Shown in pieces: positions 44,022 through 52,892 of a stretch of 64,000 nucleotides of DNA (positions are counted from its first letter, which is position 1; each line of letters opens with the position of its first letter). The DNA comes from Candidatus Alistipes merdigallinarum. GTDB taxonomy: Bacteria; Bacteroidota; Bacteroidia; Bacteroidales; Rikenellaceae. A program made the position numbers and the translations under genes. The DNA lies in contig DWXH01000009.1 of the NCBI GenBank assembly GCA_019119305.1, forward strand, positions 62,001 through 126,000, written 5' to 3'. Under the pieces are notes generated by a model. That model saw nothing but the letters and a program-made list of their open reading frames with translations. It was not told where the DNA came from and searched no databases.

Positions 44022-46907
44022 ATGAACAGTTTCCTATCCGAAGTAGCTTCATACCTCTATAATCAATACGGCGATGATATTTCGTCGTTAAAGATAGTCT
44101 TTCCGAACCGTCGGGCCCAGCTCTTTTTCTGTGATGCGCTCATGAAAAAGATCAGTCGCCCGATATGGCAACCCACGTTCGTAAGCATACAGGAGTTGAT
44201 GGAACATATCTCCGGTCTCCATACGAGCGACCGGATCAAACTGATCGTCGAATTATATAAAGTCTACTCAAAATATCATCAGGAAACCTTCGATTCGTTC
44301 TATTTTTGGGGCGACATGCTGCTCTCCGACTTCGACCAGATCGACAAATATATGATTCCGGCCGATGTGTTGTTCAGCAACATCCATGACCTGAAAACCA
44401 TCGAAAGCGATCTGTCGTATCTGACTCCGGAACAGCGGGAGGTCATCGCCCAATTCTGGACCAATTTCAATCTGAATGATTCGCAGTCCGATTCCGAGGA
44501 GAAAAAACATTTTTGGGATATATGGGAATCGCTGTCAAAAATTTACCATGAATTCCGAGAGGTCCTGACCCGACAAGGGTTGGCCTACGAAGGTATGGTC
44601 TACCGTACGGCAGCCGAAACGCTTCGCTCGGATGCCCCCTTAAGCCTGCCGGGCGATAACGACAGCCGATTCGTCGTCGTAGGATTCAATGCCCTATCCG
44701 TCTGCGAAAAGCAACTGTTCCTCGCACTGAAAAAGAGTGGCCGGGCCGATTTTTTCTGGGACTACGATTCCTACTATGTGGATAACAAAGACTTTGAAGC
44801 CGGTATGTTCCTGCGCGACAACCTGCGCGACTACCCGCCTCCCGATATGGCACGAATCAGCCACGCCCATTTTTCCCATCCGAAAAAAATGACCTGCATT
44901 GCCGCACCGTCGGACAGTTTACAATGCAAATACGTCCATACGTTCCTTAAGGAGCTGATCGACCGGGGTGAACAGCCGGACAAAGAGACCGCTATCGTTC
45001 TGACCGATGAGTCGCTGCTGATTCCGGTTTTGCACTCGATTCCCGCCGAGATCAAAAGTCTGAACGTCACGATGGGGTATCCGCTGCAACAAACTACGGC
45101 CTATTCGTTTGTCGAGCGTTTGATCGAGCTCCAAAGCCGCAAACGCCAATCCAAATCGAAAGATTGCACCCGATTCTATCACAGCGACGTCATCGGCCTG
45201 TTGAACCATCCTTATATCCAAGAGAGCCAAGCCGAAACGGCCAATCGGCTGATTCAAGAGATTCGTCGGAAACAGATCGTCTACGCCAACTCCGAATTAT
45301 TCCCCAAAGAAGGTATCATCGGGCAGATCTTCACCCCTACTGGATCGTGGACTGAGCTGGCAACCTATCTCCAGGAAATCCTGTCGCGTGTCGCTAACCA
45401 GCCCGACTCCGACAACGAACGAAAGAGCTACTTTCACCTCATTGTCGATCACCTTGTCCGGATCAAAAATTCACTTATCGGATCGGACGTCGACCTGACT
45501 CCCGAAATTTTCGCTTCGTTGCTGCGAAGAACCCTCCAACCGCTGCGCATACCGTTTCAAGGCGAACCGTTGCAGGGCATTCAAATCATGGGTATTCTGG
45601 AGACCCGAGTCCTCGATTTCAAAAATGTTCTGATTCTTTCGGCCAACGACGACACGTTCCCGGGAAACCGCATGGAGGGATCGTCCTTTATTCCGTACAA
45701 TCTGCGGTATGGCTACGGACTCCCCACCGCCCAGCACCACGAAGGTGTCTTTGCCTACTACTTCTACCGGCTGCTGCAACGCGCCGAACGGGTAGACATT
45801 GCCTATTGCTCAAACAGCGACGACAAACGCAGCGGGGAACCGAGCCGATATATTTACCAACTGCTCTATGAATCGAAGCACAACCTGAATTTCAAACCGT
45901 TGCAGTTGCAGGTCAATCTATCACAAACGAAACCGATCAAAGTGGACAAAAAGGGAGCCGTAGCCGATGCATTGAAAGAATTCCTGGACACTTCGAGCAA
46001 GAAACAACTCTCTCCGACCTCTTTGTATCAATACCTCGAATGTCCATTGAGATTCTACTTCCGGAGTATCGCCAAGCTGTCGCAAGAGGAAGAAATCGCC
46101 GAAGAGATCGACCTGCCCATGTTCGGAACCATCCTGCACCGGACCATGGAGCTTCTCTACAAACCGTTGAAAGAAAACCCCGATCCTCAGACCGCAATTT
46201 CACAGATTAAGCCACAAGCGGTCAAAGCAAAGACCGTGCAGGCAATTAACGAGATGTACCTCCAAGAACAGCAGGTCGCCGAAGAAGAGTATAACGGGAA
46301 CATGATTCTCGTCCGGGATGTCGTGACCTATTACATCACCCACTGTATTTTACCGTTCGATTCCTCCATGTCTCGGCCGAATTTCACCATAGAGGGGACA
46401 GAGATCCCTGTTCAATGTCCGTTTTCGTTCGAGGGAGCTGACGGCCAATCCCACACAGTTACCTTTGCCGGAAAATCGGACCGCATAGACCGTTTAGACG
46501 ACGACACACGCCGCATTGTCGATTACAAGACCGGAGCGTCACATATCGAGTTCAGCGGCATCGATTCACTGTTTAACGGAACCCAACAAGAGCACAACTC
46601 CGCCGCCTTCCAAACCCTGCTCTACTCATTGATGTTCTCTAAGAACGAATACAATGAGATTCAACCGGCACTCTATTATGTGCGGGATATGCAGAACAAA
46701 GTGTATTCTCCCTTATTGCAGATGGGAGGCGGAAAACGGAAACCAGGGAAAACGGAAATATCCCGTTTCAGTATGGTTCAAAAAGAGTTCGAAAAAAAAC
46801 TGCGAGAAACACTGCGTAAACTATTCGACCTCTCCGTTCCGTTCGAACAATGCAAAGACGCAAAATATTGTACCTACTGCGACTTCAAAAAAATATGCAG
46901 AAGGTAA
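44022..46907 (+). CDS. addB: AddB-like PD-(D/E)XK nuclease with iron-sulfur cluster motif
   Basis: This 961-residue protein is the AddB-type partner in double-strand-break repair. An N-terminal degenerate helicase part (IVFPNRRAQLFFCDALM) is followed by a C-terminal nuclease domain beginning SPTSLYQYLECPLRFYFRSI, with AGKSDRIDRLDDDTRRIVDYKTG carrying the catalytic Asp and D-x-K motif. The final segment CTYCDFKKIC gives the CX2CX5C pattern that, with the cysteine of LECPLRF, ligates a [4Fe-4S] cluster in AddB. Start ATG 44022 follows the GIN gene closely. It ends four bases from the convergent acetyltransferase stop. Confidence 0.86.
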   Translation: MNSFLSEVASYLYNQYGDDISSLKIVFPNRRAQLFFCDALMKKISRPIWQPTFVSIQELMEHISGLHTSDRIKLIVELYKVYSKYHQETFDSFYFWGDMLLSDFDQIDKYMIPADVLFSNIHDLKTIESDLSYLTPEQREVIAQFWTNFNLNDSQSDSEEKKHFWDIWESLSKIYHEFREVLTRQGLAYEGMVYRTAAETLRSDAPLSLPGDNDSRFVVVGFNALSVCEKQLFLALKKSGRADFFWDYDSYYVDNKDFEAGMFLRDNLRDYPPPDMARISHAHFSHPKKMTCIAAPSDSLQCKYVHTFLKELIDRGEQPDKETAIVLTDESLLIPVLHSIPAEIKSLNVTMGYPLQQTTAYSFVERLIELQSRKRQSKSKDCTRFYHSDVIGLLNHPYIQESQAETANRLIQEIRRKQIVYANSELFPKEGIIGQIFTPTGSWTELATYLQEILSRVANQPDSDNERKSYFHLIVDHLVRIKNSLIGSDVDLTPEIFASLLRRTLQPLRIPFQGEPLQGIQIMGILETRVLDFKNVLILSANDDTFPGNRMEGSSFIPYNLRYGYGLPTAQHHEGVFAYYFYRLLQRAERVDIAYCSNSDDKRSGEPSRYIYQLLYESKHNLNFKPLQLQVNLSQTKPIKVDKKGAVADALKEFLDTSSKKQLSPTSLYQYLECPLRFYFRSIAKLSQEEEIAEEIDLPMFGTILHRTMELLYKPLKENPDPQTAISQIKPQAVKAKTVQAINEMYLQEQQVAEEEYNGNMILVRDVVTYYITHCILPFDSSMSRPNFTIEGTEIPVQCPFSFEGADGQSHTVTFAGKSDRIDRLDDDTRRIVDYKTGASHIEFSGIDSLFNGTQQEHNSAAFQTLLYSLMFSKNEYNEIQPALYYVRDMQNKVYSPLLQMGGGKRKPGKTEISRFSMVQKEFEKKLRETLRKLFDLSVPFEQCKDAKYCTYCDFKKICRR

Positions 46908-46911
46908 ACGC

Positions 46912-47460
46912 TTAAAGCCGACGCAGAATCCGTGCCGGATTCCCCACAGCAACCACATCCGAAGGCACATCCTTCGTGACGACGCTACCCGCTCCGATGA
47001 CCGTCCGATCGCCGATGGTCACACCGGGGCAGATCACGGCACCGCCTCCGATCCAACAATCATCCCCGATCGTTACCGGACGACAAGCCTCGACCGGTTC
47101 GCGCCGCTGACGATAATCCATCGGATGGATAAAAGTATAAATCTGTACCGAAGGTCCGATCAGAACGTGTTTCCCGATTCGGATCGGCGCTCCGTCCAAC
47201 ATGACACAATTAAAATTGACAAAACCGCCTTCACCCATATACAGGTTATAACCGTAATCGCAGAAAAATGGGGGACGGATCAATGTTCCCTCCGCCACAT
47301 GGGGAAAGAGGTCTCGAAACGCAGTCCAATATGGTTCGCTTTTCAGGGCAGATGCATTGAGCCGCAACAACAGTCGCTCAGCATTTTGTCGCTCCTCGCT
47401 CAACTGCGGATCGCACGACTCGAACCACGCTCCGGACAACATTCTTTCTTTCTGGGTCAT
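46912..47460 (-). CDS. Sugar O-acetyltransferase (maltose/galactoside acetyltransferase family)
   Basis: This 182-residue protein has an N-terminal Mac-type helix region (MTQKERMLSGAWFESCDPQLSEERQNAERLLLRLN) and a left-handed beta-helix of hexapeptide repeats, including FCDYGYNLYMGEGGFVNFNCVMLDGAPIRIGKHVLIGP, and ends IGAGSVVTKDVPSDVVAVGNPARILRRL. The catalytic His is visible in YTFIHPMDYRQR. Members transfer acetyl from acetyl-CoA to sugars; the acceptor is unknown. It follows GtrA after nine bases and may modify a product of the same operon. Confidence 0.9.
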   Translation of the reverse strand: MTQKERMLSGAWFESCDPQLSEERQNAERLLLRLNASALKSEPYWTAFRDLFPHVAEGTLIRPPFFCDYGYNLYMGEGGFVNFNCVMLDGAPIRIGKHVLIGPSVQIYTFIHPMDYRQRREPVEACRPVTIGDDCWIGGGAVICPGVTIGDRTVIGAGSVVTKDVPSDVVAVGNPARILRRL

Positions 47461-47469
47461 CGCTATCGT

Positions 47470-47844
47470 TTAAGCATTAAACGTAAAGAAGTAATTCATA
47501 AAAAAGTTCCAGAGCGTCACCCCGCCAATGGCCACCAGCTTCGACAGGTAGAAATTGACCCGACATTTGTCGTTCAACAGGTAGATAATAAAGTTATTCA
47601 GGATCAGTCCGATGGCCGAAATTCCGACAAACTGGATGTATTGTGCCGCAATTTTCGGATCATGACTTTCAAAGGTCCACAACCGGTTCAAAAAATAGTT
47701 CGATGAAGCCGCAGTCACAAATCCGAGAGAATTGGAAATGTACTTATTCAGTTTCAGTTTCTCTTTACACAAAAAGGTGACGCCGAAATCGACAACCATT
47801 CCCGTAAAACCTACGACACAGAATTTTATAAACTGACTGAACAT
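47470..47844 (-). CDS. GtrA family membrane protein
   Basis: This 124-residue protein has four hydrophobic segments (FIKFCVVGFTGMVVDFGVTFL, LGFVTAASSNYFLNRLWTF, YIQFVGISAIGLILNNFIIYLL, VAIGGVTLWNFFMNYFFTF) in the typical GtrA arrangement. GtrA proteins are linked to translocating or handling lipid-linked sugars during cell-surface polysaccharide synthesis. The GT39 gene ends nine bases upstream, so the two are co-transcribed. Confidence 0.9.
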   Translation of the reverse strand: MFSQFIKFCVVGFTGMVVDFGVTFLCKEKLKLNKYISNSLGFVTAASSNYFLNRLWTFESHDPKIAAQYIQFVGISAIGLILNNFIIYLLNDKCRVNFYLSKLVAIGGVTLWNFFMNYFFTFNA

Positions 47845-47853
47845 ACGCTCTGA

Positions 47854-49536
47854 CTACTTTTTAGTTTTTATCTTGACCGTCTTGCCGTTAAACCACGTCG
47901 ACACGGGCATATTAGCTATCGTAAATCCGACCTGAAAGGTACGTGGCGTCAACTCCGGCACCACGAAATCGAGCTCTCGGGACAACACGCCTCCCGCCGG
48001 AAGATCGCCGGTCAACGGAAGCACATATTTGTGTGTCGGCTCGCTCCGATGCCGCCATACCATACTGACCGCCACCGAATCCCCGTCGATCCGATAGTCG
48101 TATGGATAGGGATTGTACAGCACTAATTTCAGGTGCAATGTATCTCCGACCTGTACCTCACGCGGTAATGAATCGTAGGTTATATCGATCCGGCGAACCG
48201 GAATAAACCGATCGCAAACGATATAATCGAACCGGCTGCCGTTCGCCAGCTCCAGACGGTGTACTCCGGGAACACTGTCCCACACCTGCATCAACACACG
48301 CCCTTCGGCCATCCGGTCGTCATCGTCTTTCAGCTCATACTGGCTGGTCCGGTAATAGATCGACGGTTGGGCATAAGAGCGTTCGCCTGTATAGAAAAGG
48401 TACTTCGCCGCCCCGGTATAGGTCCCGTCGAAAATCACGGGAGCTCCGTCGGCAACGGCAGCAATCGCCTGATAAGAATCCCTATTATCGAATACCTCGA
48501 ACTTCAGACCGAGCGGATTGGCCACCATCTCCACACGCACCAAGCCGACCAGCACCAACGTAACCACACCGACCCGCACCACATAACGGCGCAGCTTTTC
48601 ACGACCCCGTACATAGGCAAACAGTACGGCGATCACGCCGAACGTTGCAGGAATCTCCCACTGCGGCTGCACGTAACCCCGCGTCGTCGAAGCCAGAAAA
48701 AAGAGGATGAATCCGGCCGACATGCAGTTCATCGCCCGAAGCACCGGAGTCTCTCCGCGCGTCCTCCACCAACCGGCCAGAAAGAGCGGGAACAGGAACG
48801 GATTGAAGATGGCGAACAGATTCAACAAATACTCCGTCACGAACGAAAATTCGAAATCGCGGGTCCGGCCATCCAGATGGTATCGGAACGAAACCCAATC
48901 GTGGCTGTATTGCCACCACAAATGGGGCAGAATCAACAGCAAAGCCAGCAGACAGGCCGCATAAAACTTCGGACTCTTAAATACCTTGATCTGCGACAGC
49001 ACCGTAAACAGGACGACCAATGCCCCGTGATATTTGCTGTATGCCAATGCGGCGATCGTCACCCCCATCCACAAGGCATCGCTCCACCGGCCCCTCTCCG
49101 TAAAACGTTTGAAAAAGAGCAGATACAATGCGGTAAAGAGCATCAACGGGCCGTCCGGGACCGCAATAAACCCGTACAGTTGCAGGATGGGCATCGCAGA
49201 TGCGACCAATGCAAACAGATTCGCATCCCTTATGGTCGGGCTTTCCGGGCGGATGATCCGCCACAGCACCCACAGATAGATCGGCTGCAAAACCGTAAAA
49301 AAGAGACGAACGCCCAATTCTCCCCCCAAGAAGTGCCCGAGCCATACCAACAGTGCCGTCATCGGCGGATGGTCGAAATAGCCCCACGCCAGATCTTGGG
49401 AAAACATATAGTAGTAGGCCTCGTCGTTTGCGAGTTCGGTACATCCGGCCTGGATCACATTGATGATCCACCATACGCCGAGCCACATCCAGACCTTTGC
49501 CTCAGGATTTCTGACAGCAATAGATTTCATGCACAC
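47854..49536 (-). CDS. GT39-family (ArnT/PMT-like) membrane glycosyltransferase
   Basis: This 560-residue integral membrane protein has about 10-12 helices and the GT39-type loop near the N-terminus: ELANDEAYYYMFSQDLAWGYFDHPPMTALLVWLG, with the catalytic acidic residue in NDEAYY and the conserved YFDHPP. A C-terminal soluble domain of about 170 residues (VGDTLHLKLVLYNPYPYDYRI) resembles a beta-sandwich. The family transfers sugars from polyprenyl-phosphate donors to lipids or proteins. The start at 49536 (MCMKSIA) or the ATG at 49530 cannot be separated. With GtrA and an acetyltransferase downstream it looks like a cell-envelope glycosylation unit. Confidence 0.88.
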   Translation of the reverse strand: MCMKSIAVRNPEAKVWMWLGVWWIINVIQAGCTELANDEAYYYMFSQDLAWGYFDHPPMTALLVWLGHFLGGELGVRLFFTVLQPIYLWVLWRIIRPESPTIRDANLFALVASAMPILQLYGFIAVPDGPLMLFTALYLLFFKRFTERGRWSDALWMGVTIAALAYSKYHGALVVLFTVLSQIKVFKSPKFYAACLLALLLILPHLWWQYSHDWVSFRYHLDGRTRDFEFSFVTEYLLNLFAIFNPFLFPLFLAGWWRTRGETPVLRAMNCMSAGFILFFLASTTRGYVQPQWEIPATFGVIAVLFAYVRGREKLRRYVVRVGVVTLVLVGLVRVEMVANPLGLKFEVFDNRDSYQAIAAVADGAPVIFDGTYTGAAKYLFYTGERSYAQPSIYYRTSQYELKDDDDRMAEGRVLMQVWDSVPGVHRLELANGSRFDYIVCDRFIPVRRIDITYDSLPREVQVGDTLHLKLVLYNPYPYDYRIDGDSVAVSMVWRHRSEPTHKYVLPLTGDLPAGGVLSRELDFVVPELTPRTFQVGFTIANMPVSTWFNGKTVKIKTKK

Positions 49537-49611
49537 ACTCTTTCAAATAGGGAAAACAATCCCCGTCTGTTTTTCTTATTTACGGCCGTACCAAACAGCC
49601 CTATTTCTCCG

Positions 49612-49642
49612 CAAAGGTAACAAAATTCGGCCTCCCGGCAAA
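49612..49642 (-). promoter_or_regulatory. Promoter of the GT39-GtrA-acetyltransferase operon
   Basis: On the minus strand, TTTG (49642-49639), 19 bases and TACCTTTG (49619-49612) match the consensus very well. It lies in the short gap just after the nfo stop, about 75 bases before the GT39 start. Confidence 0.78.
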
Positions 49643-49648
49643 CGGACA

Positions 49649-50494
49649 CTACTCCTGTGACAACCCTTTCAACAAGGCGATCTCCTCTGGCCAACGTGCC
49701 TCATCAGGAGTTTCGAGAACCAACGGGATTCCATCGAAGCGGGCATCCCGGGCAATATACCGGAATACATTCATTCCGAGCATACCTTCACCCAGACTAT
49801 TATGGCGGTCTACCCGACTGCCCAACGGCTTCATCGCATCGTTGAGGTGCATCCCCCGCAGGTAGGAAAACCCGACGATCCGATCCAATTCGGCAAACGT
49901 GCGCTCACAAGCCGCCTCATCCGAGAGATCATATCCGGCAGCAAAGGCGTGGCACGTGTCAATACATATCCCTACCCGACTCTTATCCTCCACGCGATCG
50001 ATAATCGCAGCCAGATGTTCGAACGCAAAACCTACGTTGGATCCCTGACCCGCCGTATTTTCGATCACGGCCGTTACACCAGAGGTAGCCTCCAACGCCA
50101 TGTTGATCGAATCGGCCACCCGGCGCAGACACTCGTCAAGCGAAATCTTCCCGAGATGGCTTCCGGGATGGAAATTCAACCGGTCGAGTCCAAGTTGTTG
50201 GCAACGCGTCATTTCATCAAGGAACGCTTCCCTTGATTTGGCCAAACCCTCCTCTTCGGGATGCCCCAAATTGATCAGGTAGCTGTCGTGCGGCAAAATC
50301 TGAGCCGGGGTATAACCATTATCCTCGCAGTTTTTCCGAAAAGCTTCGATACTCGCAGCCGACAACGGAGCTGCTTTCCACTGCCGCTGGTTTTTGGTAA
50401 AGAGAGCGAAGGCTGTCGCTCCGATCGCCGCCGCATGCAGCGGGGCATTCTCAACACCCCCCGATGCACTCACATGTGCTCCGAAATATTTCAT
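49649..50494 (-). CDS. nfo: Deoxyribonuclease IV (endonuclease IV)
   Basis: Nfo is an AP endonuclease of base-excision repair using three zinc ions. The start at 50494 gives [18 protein letters not shown], the family N-terminus; an upstream in-frame start adds a 20-residue unconserved tail. The 281-residue protein has [68 protein letters not shown] and [27 protein letters not shown], and ends PLVLETPDE. These are the metal-binding His/Glu/Asp sites. Confidence 0.96.
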   Translation of the reverse strand: MKYFGAHVSASGGVENAPLHAAAIGATAFALFTKNQRQWKAAPLSAASIEAFRKNCEDNGYTPAQILPHDSYLINLGHPEEEGLAKSREAFLDEMTRCQQLGLDRLNFHPGSHLGKISLDECLRRVADSINMALEATSGVTAVIENTAGQGSNVGFAFEHLAAIIDRVEDKSRVGICIDTCHAFAAGYDLSDEAACERTFAELDRIVGFSYLRGMHLNDAMKPLGSRVDRHNSLGEGMLGMNVFRYIARDARFDGIPLVLETPDEARWPEEIALLKGLSQE

Positions 50495-50584
50495 ATCTTT
50501 AATATTAACGATGTTTCCAACTATATTATTCCTATTTCCCATGCTGCAGATCACCTCATCCCCCCTCTAATTTCATTCAACTGA

Positions 50585-51577
50585 CTATCTCTTCTTTGTC
50601 TTGCGGCAGGGTATTCCTTTCTTCCAAAAAATCTCCTCTTGAGTAATGTACCAAGTTTTTCCCCGATCGTTGTTTCCCTGATAAAACAGATAAGTTCGTC
50701 CGTTCCGATCTCTGAACAGGTGCGGATGTCCCGACTCGCTGGAGTTCCATTCACCCTCTTTCCCGTTGGGGACAAAAGGCTCGGTAAACAGACGCTCCCA
50801 ATGTACCCCATCATTACTCCTCGCCACCCCGATCTGTTGTGGTGAATTATTGTAGGCTCCCGCATAAAACATATACAAAACCCCTTTCTTTTCCACGACG
50901 GAGGCCCCTTCAATACACATTCCCTCCCACGGCAATTCGGGAGAAAGAATCGTTGAATCGATGGCCAACTGCCAGTCATCTCGGCCGAAATCCGTATCTG
51001 CCGGCGCGGCAGCTACGCCTAACATCTGTTTTTGAAACGCTTTATCTCGCGTCGCAAAATAGAGGAAATACTGCCCTTTGAACATACACACTTCGGCATC
51101 TATGGCCCGCCCGCAATTCCAATCGCCGGTCGGACTGAAAATCGGATTCGACGGATCGCGACGGAAAGTAATGCCGTCTTCCGATTCGGCATGACATATC
51201 GCATCGTGCATCCCGTTCCCATAAGTCTGATAAAACAGGTGCACTCTACCCTCCTTCACCAGTGCACCGGGAGCACACAGACCGTTCCTTTCATATTCGG
51301 CATCCGGATCGGGAACAATTTCACCGACCTTCACCCAATCAATCAAATCATCGCTCGCCGCTATACCGATGTTCCAACCCGAGTTTTCGTCCCCTTGTTT
51401 CGGCGGAACCGAATAGTACATCAGATAACGCCCGTCAAAATAGACCACATGCGGGTCTTTCGCATAAGGTACTCCCATACGGGACGTATCCGCATACATC
51501 ATACGGACCGGTTGTGCCATTACAACCTTCGTCATACAAAACAACAAGACGACAATCCAATAAATCTTATTCCTCAT
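50585..51577 (-). CDS. Secreted GH43-like five-bladed beta-propeller glycosidase
   Basis: This 330-residue exported protein has a signal peptide (YWIVVLLFCMTKVVMA) and a beta-propeller of the GH43/GH32/GH117 type: YAKDPHVVYFDGRYLMYYSVPP with the blade-I Asp, NGLCAPGALVKEGRVHLFYQTYG, GRAIDAEVCMFKGQYFLYFATRD, MCIEGASVVEKKGVLYMFYAG and ESGHPHLFRDRNGRTYLFYQG. The exact CAZy family is not certain; GH43 or GH117-like are the best candidates. It probably acts on arabinose-, xylose- or galactose-containing glycans. Next to nfo, but likely transcribed independently. Confidence 0.78.
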   Translation of the reverse strand: MRNKIYWIVVLLFCMTKVVMAQPVRMMYADTSRMGVPYAKDPHVVYFDGRYLMYYSVPPKQGDENSGWNIGIAASDDLIDWVKVGEIVPDPDAEYERNGLCAPGALVKEGRVHLFYQTYGNGMHDAICHAESEDGITFRRDPSNPIFSPTGDWNCGRAIDAEVCMFKGQYFLYFATRDKAFQKQMLGVAAAPADTDFGRDDWQLAIDSTILSPELPWEGMCIEGASVVEKKGVLYMFYAGAYNNSPQQIGVARSNDGVHWERLFTEPFVPNGKEGEWNSSESGHPHLFRDRNGRTYLFYQGNNDRGKTWYITQEEIFWKKGIPCRKTKKR

Positions 51578-51825
51578 CCGTTATATACTAAAAGACATTC
51601 CACTCATTAATGCTATTCACCATGATGCCAAACGATTCTATCACCCAATATCCGCTGTATACGTATCTTCCGCACACCGTTCCTCTCATCACTCTTATTC
51701 CTCGTTTTTTTACAAAAAATTTTGCCGGAATTCCTTATCGTTCCACCCGCATCTACGCGATGTGTAAAGATACAACTTTTTAACAGAAATTCCGTAAAAA
51801 AACAAAACCCTGACCAAATATTATA

Positions 51826-51833
51826 TATCTTTG
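51826..51833 (+). promoter_or_regulatory. -7 element of the DUF3078 gene
   Basis: TATCTTTG lies 28 bases before the ATG at 51861. No -33 element is evident, and nothing else recognisable is in the gap that begins at 51578. Confidence 0.55.
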
Positions 51834-51860
51834 CCCAGGACCAACTCTTTCGGCTCGATC

Positions 51861-52850
51861 ATGAAACGGATATCTTTACTCTGTATGTTTACGCTGTTCA
51901 TGCTGATTTCCATACCGGGTGTCGCACAGTTTTCCATATCGAGGGTTACACCCGATAGTGCTGGAACAAAAATCACCCCGAGAGCCCCCGGCCCTCTGGC
52001 CAAGCCGCTGACGACCATCTACGAAAGCGAAGCCCGTAACAAAGCCGAAAAAAAGAGACTGCGCAAGGAACGCAATACGCTCACCATTACAACGGGATTG
52101 AACCTCACCCAAACGAAATTCGACAACTGGGCGCCGGGCGGTACCAATACGTTTACCGGTTACGCAGCGCTGACCATCAAACACGTATATGCCCGTAACA
52201 AAGTTACCCTGACCACCAATTTCGACTCCAAATACGGAATGACCACCATAGCCGGTAAAACGACCAAAGGATACGACTACTTCAATTCGAACTTCACTGC
52301 AGCGTGGGCCATCTCCAAAAACTGGTCCTACAGTGCCAATATCGCATTGAACAGCCAATGGTCGAAGGGCTGGACCGCCGACCATGCGACTATGGTCAGC
52401 AACATCTTCTCGCCGGCTTACGTTCCGGTCGGTATCGGACTCACCTATCAAGCCCTGAAAAAGGTACCTATTAGATTGACATTAAACGTACTCAGTACCA
52501 GTACGACATTAGTCTTAAGCGACACGCTTTCTAAAATCGGAGCTTTCGGTGTCGAACCCGGCAAACACCAAAAAACGACATTCGGTTCCTCCATCCGGGC
52601 CGACTTGAACCAACCGATCGCCAAAGGGAAACTCAGATACGTACTTTACCTGTACTATTCGACCAACTACGAACAGAACAACTATGTGGAATGGCAGGGA
52701 ACTCTATCCATCCAAATCACCAAGATTATTGCAGCGACAGTTTTCAACCGTATGATATACAATGAAGTTCAAGCAACTCCGTATAACAAACCCCTGCAGT
52801 GGAACTATTCATTCGGATTAGGACTCACATACGTATTCAGAAATAAATAG
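51861..52850 (+). CDS. DUF3078 domain outer-membrane protein
   Basis: This 329-residue protein has a signal peptide (RISLLCMFTLFMLISIPGVAQ) and amphipathic alternating strands suggesting an outer-membrane beta-barrel: TITTGLNLTQTKFDNWAPGGTNTFTGYAAL, YARNKVTLTTNFDSKYGMTT and FRNK at the C-terminus. NFDNWAPGG-type motifs are typical of DUF3078. Start at ATG 51861 gives a good signal sequence and lies just after the promoter; upstream codons do not. Its function is unknown. The S41 protease gene follows after 42 bases. Confidence 0.85.
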   Translation: MKRISLLCMFTLFMLISIPGVAQFSISRVTPDSAGTKITPRAPGPLAKPLTTIYESEARNKAEKKRLRKERNTLTITTGLNLTQTKFDNWAPGGTNTFTGYAALTIKHVYARNKVTLTTNFDSKYGMTTIAGKTTKGYDYFNSNFTAAWAISKNWSYSANIALNSQWSKGWTADHATMVSNIFSPAYVPVGIGLTYQALKKVPIRLTLNVLSTSTTLVLSDTLSKIGAFGVEPGKHQKTTFGSSIRADLNQPIAKGKLRYVLYLYYSTNYEQNNYVEWQGTLSIQITKIIAATVFNRMIYNEVQATPYNKPLQWNYSFGLGLTYVFRNK

Positions 52851-52892
52851 GAACGGTTTATGTATAAATCCTAAAAATGTAAAAAACAGCAA

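Noticed and set aside
48259-49620. A 453-residue plus-strand frame opposite the GT39 gene
   Set aside because: Low-complexity His/Arg/Gln-rich product, no motifs; the minus strand encodes an evident membrane glycosyltransferase.
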